Positions 15,272 through 23,989 are shown, numbered from the stretch's first letter. The stretch is 64,000 bases of DNA from Chloroflexota bacterium (GCA_016215025.1 JACRMI010000131.1:1-64000); one strand, 5' to 3'. Notes: generated by a model not told the origin, from the letters alone. Numbers and translations are program-made.

Positions 15272-16216
15272 TTAATTGCGCCCCTCCTCTCGATTGTCAT
15301 CATCCTTGCCTAGCCAACCGTTCTTATGCACCCAAGGGAGATTGTCCTGCCCGCCTGGAAATACATAAGGTGCATCACACAAGCTATCGTGGTTCAGATC
15401 CTTGCATCCCTGAGGCCGCGTGTGATAGTTACTCCAGTAGTTTCCAACTATCAGTACATCTTGGTTGAAAACTGCACCTTCACTGCTTTGAACCTGCGGA
15501 CTGGGGTTGCCGATAAAGTTGTTGTTGTAAATCTCAATGTGCTGTAAATCAGCGAACACGACTGAAATACCAATTGTCCGGTTGTGCGAAATCGTATTGT
15601 TTTTGACGAAGTTGTTGAACCCACGGATAGAAATGCCACAGTCGTTGTGCGACACAATGTTGTCAGTAATATTGACACCATTGGCACTTGTCTTGAAACT
15701 GATTCCACACCCCTGATTGTTCAGAATTCTATTGTTGGCAATTAAGGCACCGGCAACATGCCCAAGCACAATCCCCATGGCGTTATTCGAGAGGACATTC
15801 TTTGTAAAAGAAAAGTTACTACCTCCCTGTGCAAGAAGCGCCAAACCATTTTCAGTGAATGAGCTATCCATTACGGTAAGGGGACCCCATATTCCAAGAC
15901 TACATTGTGTCACCCTTAGGTTTTTGACTGTTCCCCCTCCTTGAATGCAACCGAGAGAGGGATCGGTGCCTTTGGAAATTGAGTGTCCATTACCGTCGAG
16001 CGTAATGTTGTTATCCGCAATCACGATAGAGTCAGTTAGATCCATTGTCAACATACACGTTTTGGTGGCAAGATTCCACTTGCCCATAGATGTGCAGTCG
16101 CCGCCTGTCGCATCGTCACGAATTGTCTTGGTTCCTGGGGCGGATCGCGCCACTCCAGAGCCAAGCAGACTCAACAACAAGATTGCTAGGACTAGGGATG
16201 TGAATGGCTTTTTCAT
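15272..16216 (-). CDS. Secreted right-handed beta-helix protein, NosD-like (paralogue 3)
   Basis: A 314-residue exported protein, first of the tandem set. The signal peptide is MKKPFTSLVLAILLLSLLGS plus a short tail. It shares with paralogue 1 the block TIRDDATGGDCTSMGKW, the NosD-type GNYWSNYHTRPQGCKDLNHD, and the end QDNLPW..KNGWL. The central coils differ in sequence (ENGLALLAQ, NNAMGIVLG, NNRILNNQGCGI). An acidic tail (DDDNREEGRN) follows. GGAGGCAATC precedes the ATG. Confidence 0.8.
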   Translation of the reverse strand: MKKPFTSLVLAILLLSLLGSGVARSAPGTKTIRDDATGGDCTSMGKWNLATKTCMLTMDLTDSIVIADNNITLDGNGHSISKGTDPSLGCIQGGGTVKNLRVTQCSLGIWGPLTVMDSSFTENGLALLAQGGSNFSFTKNVLSNNAMGIVLGHVAGALIANNRILNNQGCGISFKTSANGVNITDNIVSHNDCGISIRGFNNFVKNNTISHNRTIGISVVFADLQHIEIYNNNFIGNPSPQVQSSEGAVFNQDVLIVGNYWSNYHTRPQGCKDLNHDSLCDAPYVFPGGQDNLPWVHKNGWLGKDDDNREEGRN

Positions 16217-16235
16217 GATTGCCTCCTCTTCTCAG

Positions 16236-16256
16236 CCACATGAATCACATTTGCTC
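16236..16256 (-). promoter_or_regulatory. Conserved upstream element, beta-helix gene 3
   Basis: GAGCAAATGTGATTCATGTG on the minus strand at the same spacing before the ATG as in the other two genes. Shared core: ATTCAT with G/C on both sides. Confidence 0.4.
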
Positions 16257-16264
16257 AAAATGAA

Positions 16265-16296
16265 AAACCGACCGGCAGAACACATGCGGTCGGTTT
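16265..16296 (-). terminator. Intrinsic terminator in the beta-helix operon leader
   Basis: On the minus strand AAACCGACCG pairs with CGGTCGGTTT over 10 bp around a 12-nt loop, with five U following. It lies about 50 nt before the first beta-helix gene and about 300 nt after the predicted promoter, so it suggests attenuation or a riboswitch-like leader. Confidence 0.7.
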
Positions 16297-16311
16297 CGCC
16301 ACTTGCTCCCT

Positions 16312-16458
16312 CTAGTCGCTGGCGTCCAAATGTCGGAGAGTTCCCGACTGACCGGAGATCAACGCATCCGCTGGATCAATGTTTGACATCTGCCGTATCA
16401 AGTCTCTGCAAAGCATATGACAAATGTCGGAGATCTCAATCTTAAATGCTTGGTCCAC
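16312..16458 (-). CDS. Putative 48-codon ORF in the beta-helix leader
   Basis: Starting at GTG it begins VDQAFKIEISDICHMLCRDL and ends LRHLDASD. The composition looks protein-like and amphipathic, and the strong AGGAGG lies directly against the GTG, which is too close for normal initiation. The leader terminator follows its stop. It could be a small regulatory protein, a leader ORF, or chance inside a structured RNA. No homologue is recognised. Confidence 0.3.
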   Translation of the reverse strand: MDQAFKIEISDICHMLCRDLIRQMSNIDPADALISGQSGTLRHLDASD

Positions 16459-16589
16459 CTCCTCTCAAAACAAAACGCCAACACCCTTGCATCCAGAATA
16501 AGGATATTGGCGAAATCTAAATCGATTGGCGAGAGCGATTTGGTACAGCTACTTCAAAACTGATGGGTACGCAATCACCGCGCGTGTAT
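16459..16589 (-). other. 5' part of the beta-helix leader, unexplained
   Basis: No gene is seen. CGCCAACACC and the inverse-like GATATTGGCG (around 16485-16521) could form a long hairpin. CAAATGTCGGAGA occurs twice in the leader, at 16326-16338 and 16421-16433. Confidence 0.4.
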
Positions 16590-16619
16590 AATGTAACACC
16601 CGTTGTCCTAGTTTGTCAA
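16590..16619 (-). promoter_or_regulatory. Promoter of the beta-helix operon
   Basis: On the minus strand TTGACA (16614-16619) and TACATT (16590-16595) are 18 nt apart. It gives a leader of roughly 360 nt. Confidence 0.55.
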
Positions 16620-16736
16620 TCCCTACGCACGCGCGTTCTACCAATCGCCAATAAAGTTATTAGGCAAAACGCACAACATCGGGGCATTCGTAGAAAGGTT
16701 GGTGTAGCTTGAAAAAGTCAAAGAAAATTGCGAGCG

Positions 16737-16745
16737 TGGTATAAT
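16737..16745 (+). promoter_or_regulatory. Extended -10 promoter of the MATE gene
   Basis: TGG followed by TATAAT. No good -35 hexamer is at the right distance, which is usual for extended -10 promoters. Confidence 0.55.
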
Positions 16746-16755
16746 ATGCCAACCG

Positions 16756-16797
16756 AGAAACCCGGTTTCTCATTTGGGAAACCCGGTTTCTTTTTGG
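16756..16797 (+). terminator. Leader hairpin and T-run ahead of the MATE gene
   Basis: AGAAACCCGGTTTCT (16756-16770) recurs as GGAAACCCGGTTTCT (16777-16791). Each is itself a palindrome and the two copies can pair with each other, followed by TTTTT. It lies between the promoter and the start codon. The GAAACCGGGTTTC word is a common dispersed repeat in other bacteria. Confidence 0.65.
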
Positions 16798-16806
16798 ATA
16801 CCATCT

Positions 16807-18180
16807 ATGCATAAATTTTTCGACGACAAGGATTTTTTCTCCACCTTTTTCCGTCTCTGGATGCCCATCGCATCGCAGCAGTTGATTTTTGCGCTGCTCA
16901 ACTTTGTCAGCACGATGATGGTCGGACAACTGGGTGAAACGTCGGTCGCGGCGTTTAGTCTTGCCAATCAAATCATTTTTTTGCTGCAACTGTTCATGTT
17001 CGGGATCGGCAGCGGCGCAGCCATCTTCGTCGCGCAGTTCTGGGGCAAACGCGACGTGCCAAACATTCGCCGCGTGCTGGGGATTTCGCTCATCATCGGA
17101 CTCGCCGGCGCGGGCATCTTCTCCATCATTGCGCTCGTTTTCCCAGCGCAGACACTCGCCATTTATTCTTCCGATCCTGCCGTCATTGCATTGGGCAGCG
17201 ATTTTTTGCGCATCGTTGGACTCGGATACCTCGCCGTTCCTATCACCAACAGTTTCACAGTTGCGTTGCGGAGTACCGGCAACGTTCGCGCGCCGGTGGT
17301 GCTTAGCATTATTTCATGGAGTTTATGCGCGGTCATGAATTACGCGCTGATCTTTGGACAGTTCGGAATGCCCGCCCTCGGCATTCATGGCAGCGCGATT
17401 GCTTCGACCATTGCGCGCGGACTCGAATGCGTTTCGCTAGTCGCCTTTGCGTACCTGACCCATTCGGTGGCGGCTGCGCGCCCGCGCGAATTACTCGCCT
17501 TTGATCGACCGTTCATCTTGAGTGTTATCAAAACGATGCTGCCCGTCGTCGTCAATGAAATTCTCTGGTCGACCGGTATCTCACTGTACAGTTTGATCTA
17601 CGGTCGAATCGGAACAGAATCGGTTGCCGCGGTCAGCATCGCCGCGAGCGTAGAGAACCTCGCCTTTGTGCCGTTCATCGCCGTCGCCAATTCCGCCGCG
17701 ATCATGATCGGTAATCGCATTGGCGCAGACGAAGAACACAAAGCGATGACGTACGCCAAACAATTTCTGACGATGAATCTGGTGATTAGCACGCTGCTTG
17801 GCGCGATTATTTTCTTTAGCGCCGACCTTATTCTACGCTTCTATCAAATCGATGCGATCACGCACGAGTACGCGCGCAACGTGTTAACGATCATGGCATT
17901 CGCCCTCATCATAAAAGCGTCGAATATGCTGATCATCGTCGGCGTACTGCGCGCGGGGGGTGATTCGCGCGTCAGCGCGCTAATCGACGTGAGTCCGTTG
18001 TGGCTTGTGGGCTTGCCTGCGGCGGCGCTGGGCGCATTCGTATTCGGTTGGCCGGTGTACTGGGTGTACTTGCTGACGATCACCGACGAAGCGTGCAAGT
18101 TGACCCTGGCGCTGTGGCGCATGATTTCGAAACGCTGGATCAATAATCTGGCGCAACAACATCCTGTGACCGAACCGTAA
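16807..18180 (+). CDS. MATE-family multidrug/Na+ efflux transporter
   Basis: A 457-residue inner-membrane protein with about 12 hydrophobic segments arranged in two similar halves, as in the MATE family that exports cationic compounds in exchange for Na+ or H+. N-terminal features include FRLWMPIASQQLIFALLNFV, MMVGQLGE and FWGKRD. The start MHKFFDDKDFF was chosen because the in-frame ATG 11 codons earlier lies in the leader hairpin. The substrate cannot be predicted. Confidence 0.88.
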   Translation: MHKFFDDKDFFSTFFRLWMPIASQQLIFALLNFVSTMMVGQLGETSVAAFSLANQIIFLLQLFMFGIGSGAAIFVAQFWGKRDVPNIRRVLGISLIIGLAGAGIFSIIALVFPAQTLAIYSSDPAVIALGSDFLRIVGLGYLAVPITNSFTVALRSTGNVRAPVVLSIISWSLCAVMNYALIFGQFGMPALGIHGSAIASTIARGLECVSLVAFAYLTHSVAAARPRELLAFDRPFILSVIKTMLPVVVNEILWSTGISLYSLIYGRIGTESVAAVSIAASVENLAFVPFIAVANSAAIMIGNRIGADEEHKAMTYAKQFLTMNLVISTLLGAIIFFSADLILRFYQIDAITHEYARNVLTIMAFALIIKASNMLIIVGVLRAGGDSRVSALIDVSPLWLVGLPAAALGAFVFGWPVYWVYLLTITDEACKLTLALWRMISKRWINNLAQQHPVTEP

Positions 18181-18207
18181 AGCAAACGCATACCACAGCC
18201 AGCCATC

Positions 18208-18402
18208 TTGCAATTGGTCGAAGATGATATTTATCTTCGCGTTAATCCTGACACCCAACAAATCGTCTCCGCAACGATTATGAATGCCAGTCAATATCTC
18301 GGTCGCCTCGCTCATGCGTTTGCGCTGAAAGAATTCGATGATCCGGACGTGCGATTCTTTCTCGAACGGCGAATCGAGTCGCTTGCAAAAGTAAAAATAT
18401 AG
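18208..18402 (+). CDS. Small hypothetical ORF after the MATE gene
   Basis: 64 codons from a TTG start, reading MQLVEDDIYLRVNPDTQQIV and ending RRIESLAKVKI. The pattern (two short strands, then FALKEFDDPDVRFFLERRI) resembles small DUF2283-like proteins, but this is not secure. There is no Shine-Dalgarno, and the frame is open back to the MATE stop, so it may be the remnant of a gene whose start was lost. Confidence 0.4.
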   Translation: MQLVEDDIYLRVNPDTQQIVSATIMNASQYLGRLAHAFALKEFDDPDVRFFLERRIESLAKVKI

Positions 18403-18412
18403 ACGATGAAAC

Positions 18413-18444
18413 ACAACGCCCGACGGAAAACCGTCGGGTGTTGT
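18413..18444. terminator. Bidirectional terminator
   Basis: ACAACGCCCGACGG and CCGTCGGGTGTTGT form a 14-bp stem with AAAA loop between the plus-strand small ORF and the convergent methyltransferase gene. Confidence 0.75.
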
Positions 18445-18446
18445 TG

Positions 18447-19400
18447 TTATACGTTCGATTTGAGTTTGCGCAATTTCGCGATGTAGAATCCCTCCATCAC
18501 TTCCGATGGGATCACGCGCAGCGTTCGCCGAATCTCCGGCGCAAATTCATTTTTCCCCCAGCGACTCAATCCCTCTTGCAAACCATCAAGTGGCAAATTG
18601 ATCGATTCGATTTCAACCACGCCCGGTTCTTTGTCCAATAACCAATCGATCACTTGCTCATTCTCCTCCGGCGATAATGTGCACGTCGAATAGACGATCA
18701 CGCCGCCGGGTTTTGTTGCCGATACTGCCGAACGAAGCAAATGCTGCTGATGCACGCTGAGTATTTGCACTTTGCGCAGCGACCAATCGCGGTACGACTT
18801 TGGATTCTTGACATCAAAGCGCCCTTCCAAACTGCACGGCACATCGACGAGTGTCTTGTCGAAATATTCGGGGAAGCGTTTCCAAAGTGCCTCGCCTTCT
18901 GCCAGACTCGTGCGCACGTTCGAGACGCCTTGTAATTTCAAGTTCGCGACGAGCTTGAAGAGCCGAATCTTGCTGCGGTCGTTGGCGACGATTTCACCGT
19001 TGTTATTCATTATCGCTGCCATTTGAGTTGTCTTGCTTCCGGGCGCAGCGGCCACATCGGCGATTTTTTCGCCCGGCTTCGGATCAAGCACCAATGGCGG
19101 AACCATGCTCGATAGACCTTGCACATACATCTCGCCATTTTGGTATGCGGGCGTGTCGATCAACTCTTGCTTCGATTTGTTGCGCAGAACGAACGCATCA
19201 CCGTACCAATCAACCGACTCGACTTGAAAACCTTGCTCGGCTAGTTTTGCTAATAGCGTCGCGCGACCCGACTTCAACGTGTTGACGCGAAACGTCGTCG
19301 GTCGGCGAATGAACGATTCGCGCACCGCAACGATTTGGTCGGGCGGAATAATTTCCAGCAATCGTTCGAGAAATTTTTCGGGCAAGACGGATTGATTCAT
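18447..19400 (-). CDS. RsmB/RsmF (NOL1/NOP2/Sun)-family RNA m5C methyltransferase
   Basis: A SAM-dependent RNA cytosine-5 methyltransferase of 317 residues. Motif I is IADVAAAPGSKTTQMA (about 113-128). Catalytic motif IV DVPCS has Cys189 and motif VI STCTLS has Cys240, the two-cysteine pair of the NSUN family. There is no NusB-like N-terminal domain as in RsmB, so it is closer to RsmF or a tRNA enzyme; the target cannot be fixed. The start MNQSVLPEKF lies 5 nt after the stop of the upstream secreted protein. A longer frame upstream overlaps that gene and was rejected. Confidence 0.87.
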   Translation of the reverse strand: MNQSVLPEKFLERLLEIIPPDQIVAVRESFIRRPTTFRVNTLKSGRATLLAKLAEQGFQVESVDWYGDAFVLRNKSKQELIDTPAYQNGEMYVQGLSSMVPPLVLDPKPGEKIADVAAAPGSKTTQMAAIMNNNGEIVANDRSKIRLFKLVANLKLQGVSNVRTSLAEGEALWKRFPEYFDKTLVDVPCSLEGRFDVKNPKSYRDWSLRKVQILSVHQQHLLRSAVSATKPGGVIVYSTCTLSPEENEQVIDWLLDKEPGVVEIESINLPLDGLQEGLSRWGKNEFAPEIRRTLRVIPSEVMEGFYIAKLRKLKSNV

Positions 19401-19405
19401 TGTGT

Positions 19406-20047
19406 TTATCCGCCGGGTGTCGGCGTCACCGTTGGAGTAAGCGTATCGGTAAATATGGGTGTGGGAGTAAAAGTGAGTGTGGGAGTGGCTGGAACAGGTG
19501 CAAACGAACTGCCTTGGAATGCGTGCAGCGTGAGCGTGTACGCACTGTTGCCACAATCGTGTCGCCCACCCAGTTCCGTCGCGCGCACGTAAACCCATCG
19601 CTCGCTACCAGTGTTCCACCACCAAACTTCGGCGTTGTTGTTGAAATAGTGATCGTTCTGCGCGGTCAAGACCTCGTCGGCGTAAAGATCGAGATGGGGT
19701 TCGGTTGGATAATTCCACGGTGGCTCAGCACGAATCTGATAGACCGTATCGGACTTGGCTTTGAATCTAACCCAATCTTCGTCGCCACCCTGACAAAAGT
19801 TGAGCAACATCGGACCGGTAAGCACATGCGCGAGCAATGGACAATCGTCTGGCTCGTACCCATCTTCGCCATTCTCTTGCATCGCGGCAAGTTCTTCATC
19901 GTCGTAATTGTTTTCGCAACGACGCAACAGATCGCTGGGAGATTGCGCTGGTGTATGAATCGTATTCGCAGATGCAAGGGTAGCCGTAAGCGCAAAAAAT
20001 GACATGGTGATAACGCCAAGCATTATAAACCATCGAACCCTCATCAT
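19406..20047 (-). CDS. Secreted protein with PPC-like domain and Thr/Pro tail
   Basis: A 213-residue exported protein with a signal peptide (VRWFIMLGVITMSFFALTAT). Residues about 65-165 fit a bacterial pre-peptidase C-terminal (PPC) beta-sandwich: DGYEPDDCP, FCQGGDEDWVRFKA, LDLYADEV. It ends in a TPTLTFTPTP-type linker with nothing after it. Two ATGs are adjacent; the second (20044) is better spaced from AGAGG. It is co-transcribed with the methyltransferase gene, with no obvious functional link. Confidence 0.7.
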   Translation of the reverse strand: MMRVRWFIMLGVITMSFFALTATLASANTIHTPAQSPSDLLRRCENNYDDEELAAMQENGEDGYEPDDCPLLAHVLTGPMLLNFCQGGDEDWVRFKAKSDTVYQIRAEPPWNYPTEPHLDLYADEVLTAQNDHYFNNNAEVWWWNTGSERWVYVRATELGGRHDCGNSAYTLTLHAFQGSSFAPVPATPTLTFTPTPIFTDTLTPTVTPTPGG

Positions 20048-20141
20048 TCACCTCTTGGTTGGCATTCTATCACGAATCGACAAGACATCAAATTGCGCCA
20101 ACATTCCATAATAAGGTTTAAAAACCTTTACCCAAAAAGTA

Positions 20142-20171
20142 TTGACTCGCAAATCAAAGTTGTCTTATACT
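20142..20171 (+). promoter_or_regulatory. Promoter of the lipoprotein gene
   Basis: TTGACT (20142-20147) and TATACT (20166-20171) with an 18-nt spacer. It implies a 5' leader of about 360 nt. Confidence 0.65.
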
Positions 20172-20541
20172 CAGCGCAACATTGGCTGTCGTGATGGACG
20201 CGAAAGCCAACGAGTCCTGATGTGGCTACCTCTCTTTCAACGCGCCCATAGACCTGGGAAACACCAACACTCTGTCTAGCATGGGGTGTTGGTATTTTGT
20301 TGCCTGCTTGTGGCGGAACTCAATTTGCTCAACTGCGAATTGGACGATCATTCAACGCTATTGGCCCTGGCGTATTGGTGATGCCGCGACGATGATCGAT
20401 TCGCCGTCGTGTAAAACGCCAACCTTTTGGAATGGCGAGTAAATTTACCGGGAGGAATGACGAACAAATCAAAAACGCTAAATCATGTTGACAACGATCT
20501 ACGTGCCATTACGAATTAATCTAATCTCAAGGAGGAGCAAG
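20172..20541 (+). other. Long structured leader of the lipoprotein gene
   Basis: No convincing gene is seen. TTGGCT and AGCCAA, interleaved with GGAC and GTCC (about 20186-20218), could form an H-type pseudoknot. A terminator-like hairpin follows at 20261-20300. Two tiny ORFs overlap by TGATG near 20220, without ribosome sites. It may be a regulatory RNA. Confidence 0.35.
20261..20300 (+). terminator. Terminator-like hairpin in the lipoprotein leader
   Basis: ACACCAACAC pairs with GTGTTGGT across a 15-nt loop and is followed by ATTTTGTT. The T-run is imperfect. Confidence 0.5.
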
Positions 20542-21636
20542 ATGCTCAAGCGAATTGCAATTTACATCTGTTTGATTGTTCTAGTCATGGTAATCGTCGG
20601 ATGTTCATCGCCCACGCCAACTGCAACGCCCATCCCGCCCACGGCGACTGCCGTCCCAACGAACACAGCGACGCCGTTATCTACATCTACGCCGACCCAG
20701 GTTCCATCGCCGACGGCCACTGCCGTCCCGACCAACACGCCGACGCCACTACCGACAGCAACATTCACGAGCACGCCAAAGCCAACCGCAACATCAACAC
20801 CGGCGACCGAAACCAGTGTGATTCTCACTGACAATTTCGATTCAAAATGTCTCCTAACGGTATCCGACACAGCCGACCGCACACTCGGTTGTCAAGGCGG
20901 TGAGTATGTGATGACGAACAAAGTTGCGAACAAATTGTGGAGCGCGTATTACCCCGAATCGTACGATGATTTTGTCGCCGAATTTGACGCGCGTGTGATG
21001 GGAGCTAACACGCCGGTTGAATTTGGCTTATGGTTCCGAAGCACCGCCAATCGAGCCTACATGTTATACTTTTTCTCTCAAGGCGGCTATGGCTTTGGTG
21101 TCAACTTCAACTCAGATTGGACGGACCTGATTGAGGCGGTCAAAAGTGACGCCGTTAAGAGCGGTTTTGAAAAGAATCATGTCAAGGTCATTGCCCAAGG
21201 CAATCAAATAGCGCTGTTTGCCAACGGACAACATCTCGATACGATCACCGACACCACCTCACCTACCGGCCGGATCGGCTTTTTCGTGTGGAGCAAGGAC
21301 CCGAATGGGCAAGTTGCAATTGACAACTTGACGGTGTCAAAGATCAATCGACCTCTAACGTTGCCTGCAGGAAAACCACAAGCCGCCAAGCCAACGCCAA
21401 TGCCGACAATTCCTGCCGGAATGGGCGGATTGATGGTGACCAATTTCTACGGTAATGAAATCAATTATGAAATCGGAGGCAAACTGCACAAAATTCCGGC
21501 GAATGGCACTCAGATCATTTTGCTCGCCCCCGGCAAGTATCCTTTTTCCGCTGACATTCCCGCCAAGGGTCGCGCTGGTGGCACAATCGAAATTCAGGCG
21601 GGCGTGTACACGACGCAAGCTTGGGCAGACCGTTAA
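20542..21636 (+). CDS. Lipoprotein with Thr/Pro linker and LamG-like domain
   Basis: A 364-residue protein. The signal peptide ends in the lipobox VIVGC (about residues 16-20), so the mature protein should be lipid-anchored. A linker of [11 protein letters not shown] repeats spans about 24-95. A concanavalin/LamG-like jelly roll follows: DNFDS..., [45 protein letters not shown]. Last comes a small C-terminal beta domain ([19 protein letters not shown]). AAGGAGG sits 6 nt before the chosen ATG. Likely ligand-binding at the cell surface; the ligand is unknown. Confidence 0.78.
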   Translation: MLKRIAIYICLIVLVMVIVGCSSPTPTATPIPPTATAVPTNTATPLSTSTPTQVPSPTATAVPTNTPTPLPTATFTSTPKPTATSTPATETSVILTDNFDSKCLLTVSDTADRTLGCQGGEYVMTNKVANKLWSAYYPESYDDFVAEFDARVMGANTPVEFGLWFRSTANRAYMLYFFSQGGYGFGVNFNSDWTDLIEAVKSDAVKSGFEKNHVKVIAQGNQIALFANGQHLDTITDTTSPTGRIGFFVWSKDPNGQVAIDNLTVSKINRPLTLPAGKPQAAKPTPMPTIPAGMGGLMVTNFYGNEINYEIGGKLHKIPANGTQIILLAPGKYPFSADIPAKGRAGGTIEIQAGVYTTQAWADR

Positions 21637-21660
21637 GTTCTGATCTTTAGCACGGTAATA

Positions 21661-21697
21661 AAAATCTCCGGCAGAGTGATTCTCTGCCGGAGATTTT
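21661..21697. terminator. Bidirectional terminator
   Basis: A perfect 16-bp stem, AAAATCTCCGGCAGAG with CTCTGCCGGAGATTTT, and a 5-nt loop between two convergent genes. Confidence 0.88.
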
Positions 21698-21709
21698 CTG
21701 TAACCTCGA

Positions 21710-22630
21710 TCATCGTTCCGCTTCCTCGCCGGTTACGCGGATGAGGAGCACCGGCGCTTGCGATTGCGTCAATACTTTCGGCGTTACACTCCCCGACCAA
21801 AACGCATCCAGCGACGAACGACCATGCGTCGCCAGCACCACTAGATCAGCGTCAGCACGTTTGGCAGCGTCGAGTATCGCAGCGGCAATATCACCCCGCG
21901 CCACTTGGGCCGTCGCTCGAATGGTCTCGTCACTCAACTCGCGCATTTTGCCTTGCAAATAATCGACCGCTTCTTCCTGTGACAATTCCAAAATCTTGGA
22001 CATGGTCGATGGCAAAAGCATTCCAGTCCCCGCGCGTTCCGGCGACAAGGTACTTCGTGTCGGGACGACGTTAATCAGATGCAACGTCGCTCCGAACACG
22101 CGCGCGATTTCTTTCGCCGCTGGAAAAGCTGGCTCGTGATACGGAGTCACGTCGAGCGGCAACAGAATATTGCGGCAAGCATATTCGGATACCGTGACAT
22201 TTTCTTCGTGATTCAAGCAAACGACCGGAGTTTTTCCGAACGAGATCACTTGCTGCGCGATATTGCCCACAAATCGATCTCGCCAACCACCGTGACCGTG
22301 CGCGCACAGTATCACCAAATCGGCTTGATGCTCAAGCGCATGATCGATAATCGAACGCGCAATGTCGGAGCGCACAATGGCCGTATGAACATGCTTGGTC
22401 ACGACGACGTTGGGGCGCGCAAGCCGCACCGCAAGTTCGTCGAGATACGCTTCGGCTTCGTTCACTGCCACGAGATGCCGTTCGCCATGAACCGTATCGG
22501 GCGCATCCTGCTCAATCGCATGAAAGAGCAAAATCTCCGCGCCGAATTTTTCTGCCATGTACGATGTGACCGGCAAGATCGCTTCGGCAAGTTTTGAACC
22601 ATCGAGTGGAACAAGCAAACGTTTGAACAT
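21710..22630 (-). CDS. Tandem universal stress protein
   Basis: A 306-residue cytoplasmic protein with two UspA domains: the first opens FKRLLVPLDGSKLAEAILP (about 2-20), the second NILLPLDVTPYHEPAFPAAK (about 154-173). The second domain keeps the ATP-binding pattern near its end, ATHGRSSLDAFWSGSVTPKVL. The first has AHGHGGWRDRFVGNIAQQVI. Its start overlaps the mntH end region (1 nt gap), so it is translationally coupled to the NRAMP gene as the last gene of the metal operon. A role in stress linked to metal levels is inferred. Confidence 0.88.
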   Translation of the reverse strand: MFKRLLVPLDGSKLAEAILPVTSYMAEKFGAEILLFHAIEQDAPDTVHGERHLVAVNEAEAYLDELAVRLARPNVVVTKHVHTAIVRSDIARSIIDHALEHQADLVILCAHGHGGWRDRFVGNIAQQVISFGKTPVVCLNHEENVTVSEYACRNILLPLDVTPYHEPAFPAAKEIARVFGATLHLINVVPTRSTLSPERAGTGMLLPSTMSKILELSQEEAVDYLQGKMRELSDETIRATAQVARGDIAAAILDAAKRADADLVVLATHGRSSLDAFWSGSVTPKVLTQSQAPVLLIRVTGEEAER

Positions 22631-22631
22631 T

Positions 22632-23969
22632 TCATTCTCCGCCGAAGAGGGTTTGATATAACAAAAACATGTTCAACGCGACAATGAGTGCTGCGACGAC
22701 GCTGGCAACTAACGTCGTAACACGATGATTGACCAAGGTTATCATAATCTCTTTTTTCGACGTGAAGTAAACGAGCGGAATCACGGCAAACGGCAGACCG
22801 AAACTCAACACGACCTGGCTGATGACCAGCGTCCGCGTGGGATCCAATCCAATCGCAATGACGATGAGCGACGGAATCATGGTCACGAGTCGGCGCAGCC
22901 ACGGCGGGATATGTCGCCGCAGAAATCCTTGCATGATGACCTGTCCCGCCATCGTGCCAACTGTCGCCGACGAAAGGCCGGACGCCAAAAGCGAAACCGC
23001 AAAAATCCAACTCGACGCCGAACCCAGTAACGGCGTAAGCGTGCGATGCGCTTCTTCAATCGAGCCGACATTGGTGAGTCCTTCCGCATAAAACGTCGAG
23101 GCCGCGACGATGAGCATCGCCATGTTGATGAGTCCGGCTGCGCCCATTGCAATCACCACGTCGAGCAGCTCAAATCGAAAAAGGCGGCGCAATTGTCCGG
23201 GGTCGCGGGTAACGATGCGCCCCTGGGTCAACGCCGAATGCAAAAAGATCACATGCGGCATAACCGTCGCGCCGAGAATGCCACTCGCCAAGAGAACGCT
23301 TTCTGTACCACTGAATTGCGGTACAACCGCATGATACCCAATCTGTCCCCAATCGGGTCTGCCCATAATCATTTCGGCAAGATACGACAGCGCGATGACG
23401 CCCACAAACGCGGTGATGACCGCTTCGAGTGGACGAAAGCCGTAGCGTTCCAGACCCAGGATGACAAACGTGATGATCGCGGTGAGAATTCCAGCGGCGA
23501 GCAAGGGAATGTGAAACAGCAGATTGAAACCCAGCGCCGCGCCAAGAAATTCCGCGAGGTCGGTCGCCATCGCGACGATCTCCATGAGCGCCCACATGAT
23601 CCAGACGAGCCATGGCGGAAAACGTTCGCGACAGTGTTCCGCCAGGTTCAGTCCGGTCGCAATCCCAAGTTTTGCCGACAGCGATTGGATCAGCATCGCC
23701 ATCAAGTTGCTGGCGACGATCACCCACAGCAGCATGTATCCAAACTGCGCGCCGCCTTGAATGTTGGTTGCGAAATTTCCTGGGTCCATGTAGGCGACGG
23801 ATGCAATAAAAGCAGGACCTAGGAAGGGCAGGAGGCGCGCAAAAAATCCCTTCTTGCTTTTGCCTTGCAAGACTTGGATTGCAACTGTCGCCGTATCGGA
23901 TTTTGTGGTCACTTGACCAACGTCTTGCTGTTCGATTGGAGTGATCGCCGAGCCAGATGATTTGGACAT
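22632..23969 (-). CDS. mntH: NRAMP-family divalent metal (Mn2+) transporter
   Basis: MntH imports Mn2+ or Fe2+ with protons. A 445-residue membrane protein with about 11 segments. The family metal-binding motifs are visible: MDPGNFATN in the first transmembrane segment and ATVMPHVIFLHS in the sixth. An unusual hydrophilic N-terminal extension of about 45 residues precedes LLPFLGPAFIAS. It lies 135 nt after the ZIP gene, separated by a REP-like palindrome, and is followed at once by the stress-protein gene. No clear Shine-Dalgarno is visible. Confidence 0.9.
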   Translation of the reverse strand: MSKSSGSAITPIEQQDVGQVTTKSDTATVAIQVLQGKSKKGFFARLLPFLGPAFIASVAYMDPGNFATNIQGGAQFGYMLLWVIVASNLMAMLIQSLSAKLGIATGLNLAEHCRERFPPWLVWIMWALMEIVAMATDLAEFLGAALGFNLLFHIPLLAAGILTAIITFVILGLERYGFRPLEAVITAFVGVIALSYLAEMIMGRPDWGQIGYHAVVPQFSGTESVLLASGILGATVMPHVIFLHSALTQGRIVTRDPGQLRRLFRFELLDVVIAMGAAGLINMAMLIVAASTFYAEGLTNVGSIEEAHRTLTPLLGSASSWIFAVSLLASGLSSATVGTMAGQVIMQGFLRRHIPPWLRRLVTMIPSLIVIAIGLDPTRTLVISQVVLSFGLPFAVIPLVYFTSKKEIMITLVNHRVTTLVASVVAALIVALNMFLLYQTLFGGE

Positions 23970-23989
23970 AGTTTCAGTTCGTTGGGGAC

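Noticed and set aside
18447-19598. Methyltransferase starting at 19598
   Set aside because: The extra 66 residues are in another frame of the secreted-protein gene and consist of low-complexity His/Ser/Thr sequence.
20172-20240. Similarity of GGACGCGAAAGCC in the lipoprotein leader to the c-di-GMP-I riboswitch core
   Set aside because: An extra base interrupts the conserved GACGCAAAGCC, and the partner segments of the class are not found at the right places.
22079-22597. Open frame antisense to the universal stress protein gene
   Set aside because: It is a shadow of a high-GC coding strand with no recognisable motif or ribosome site.
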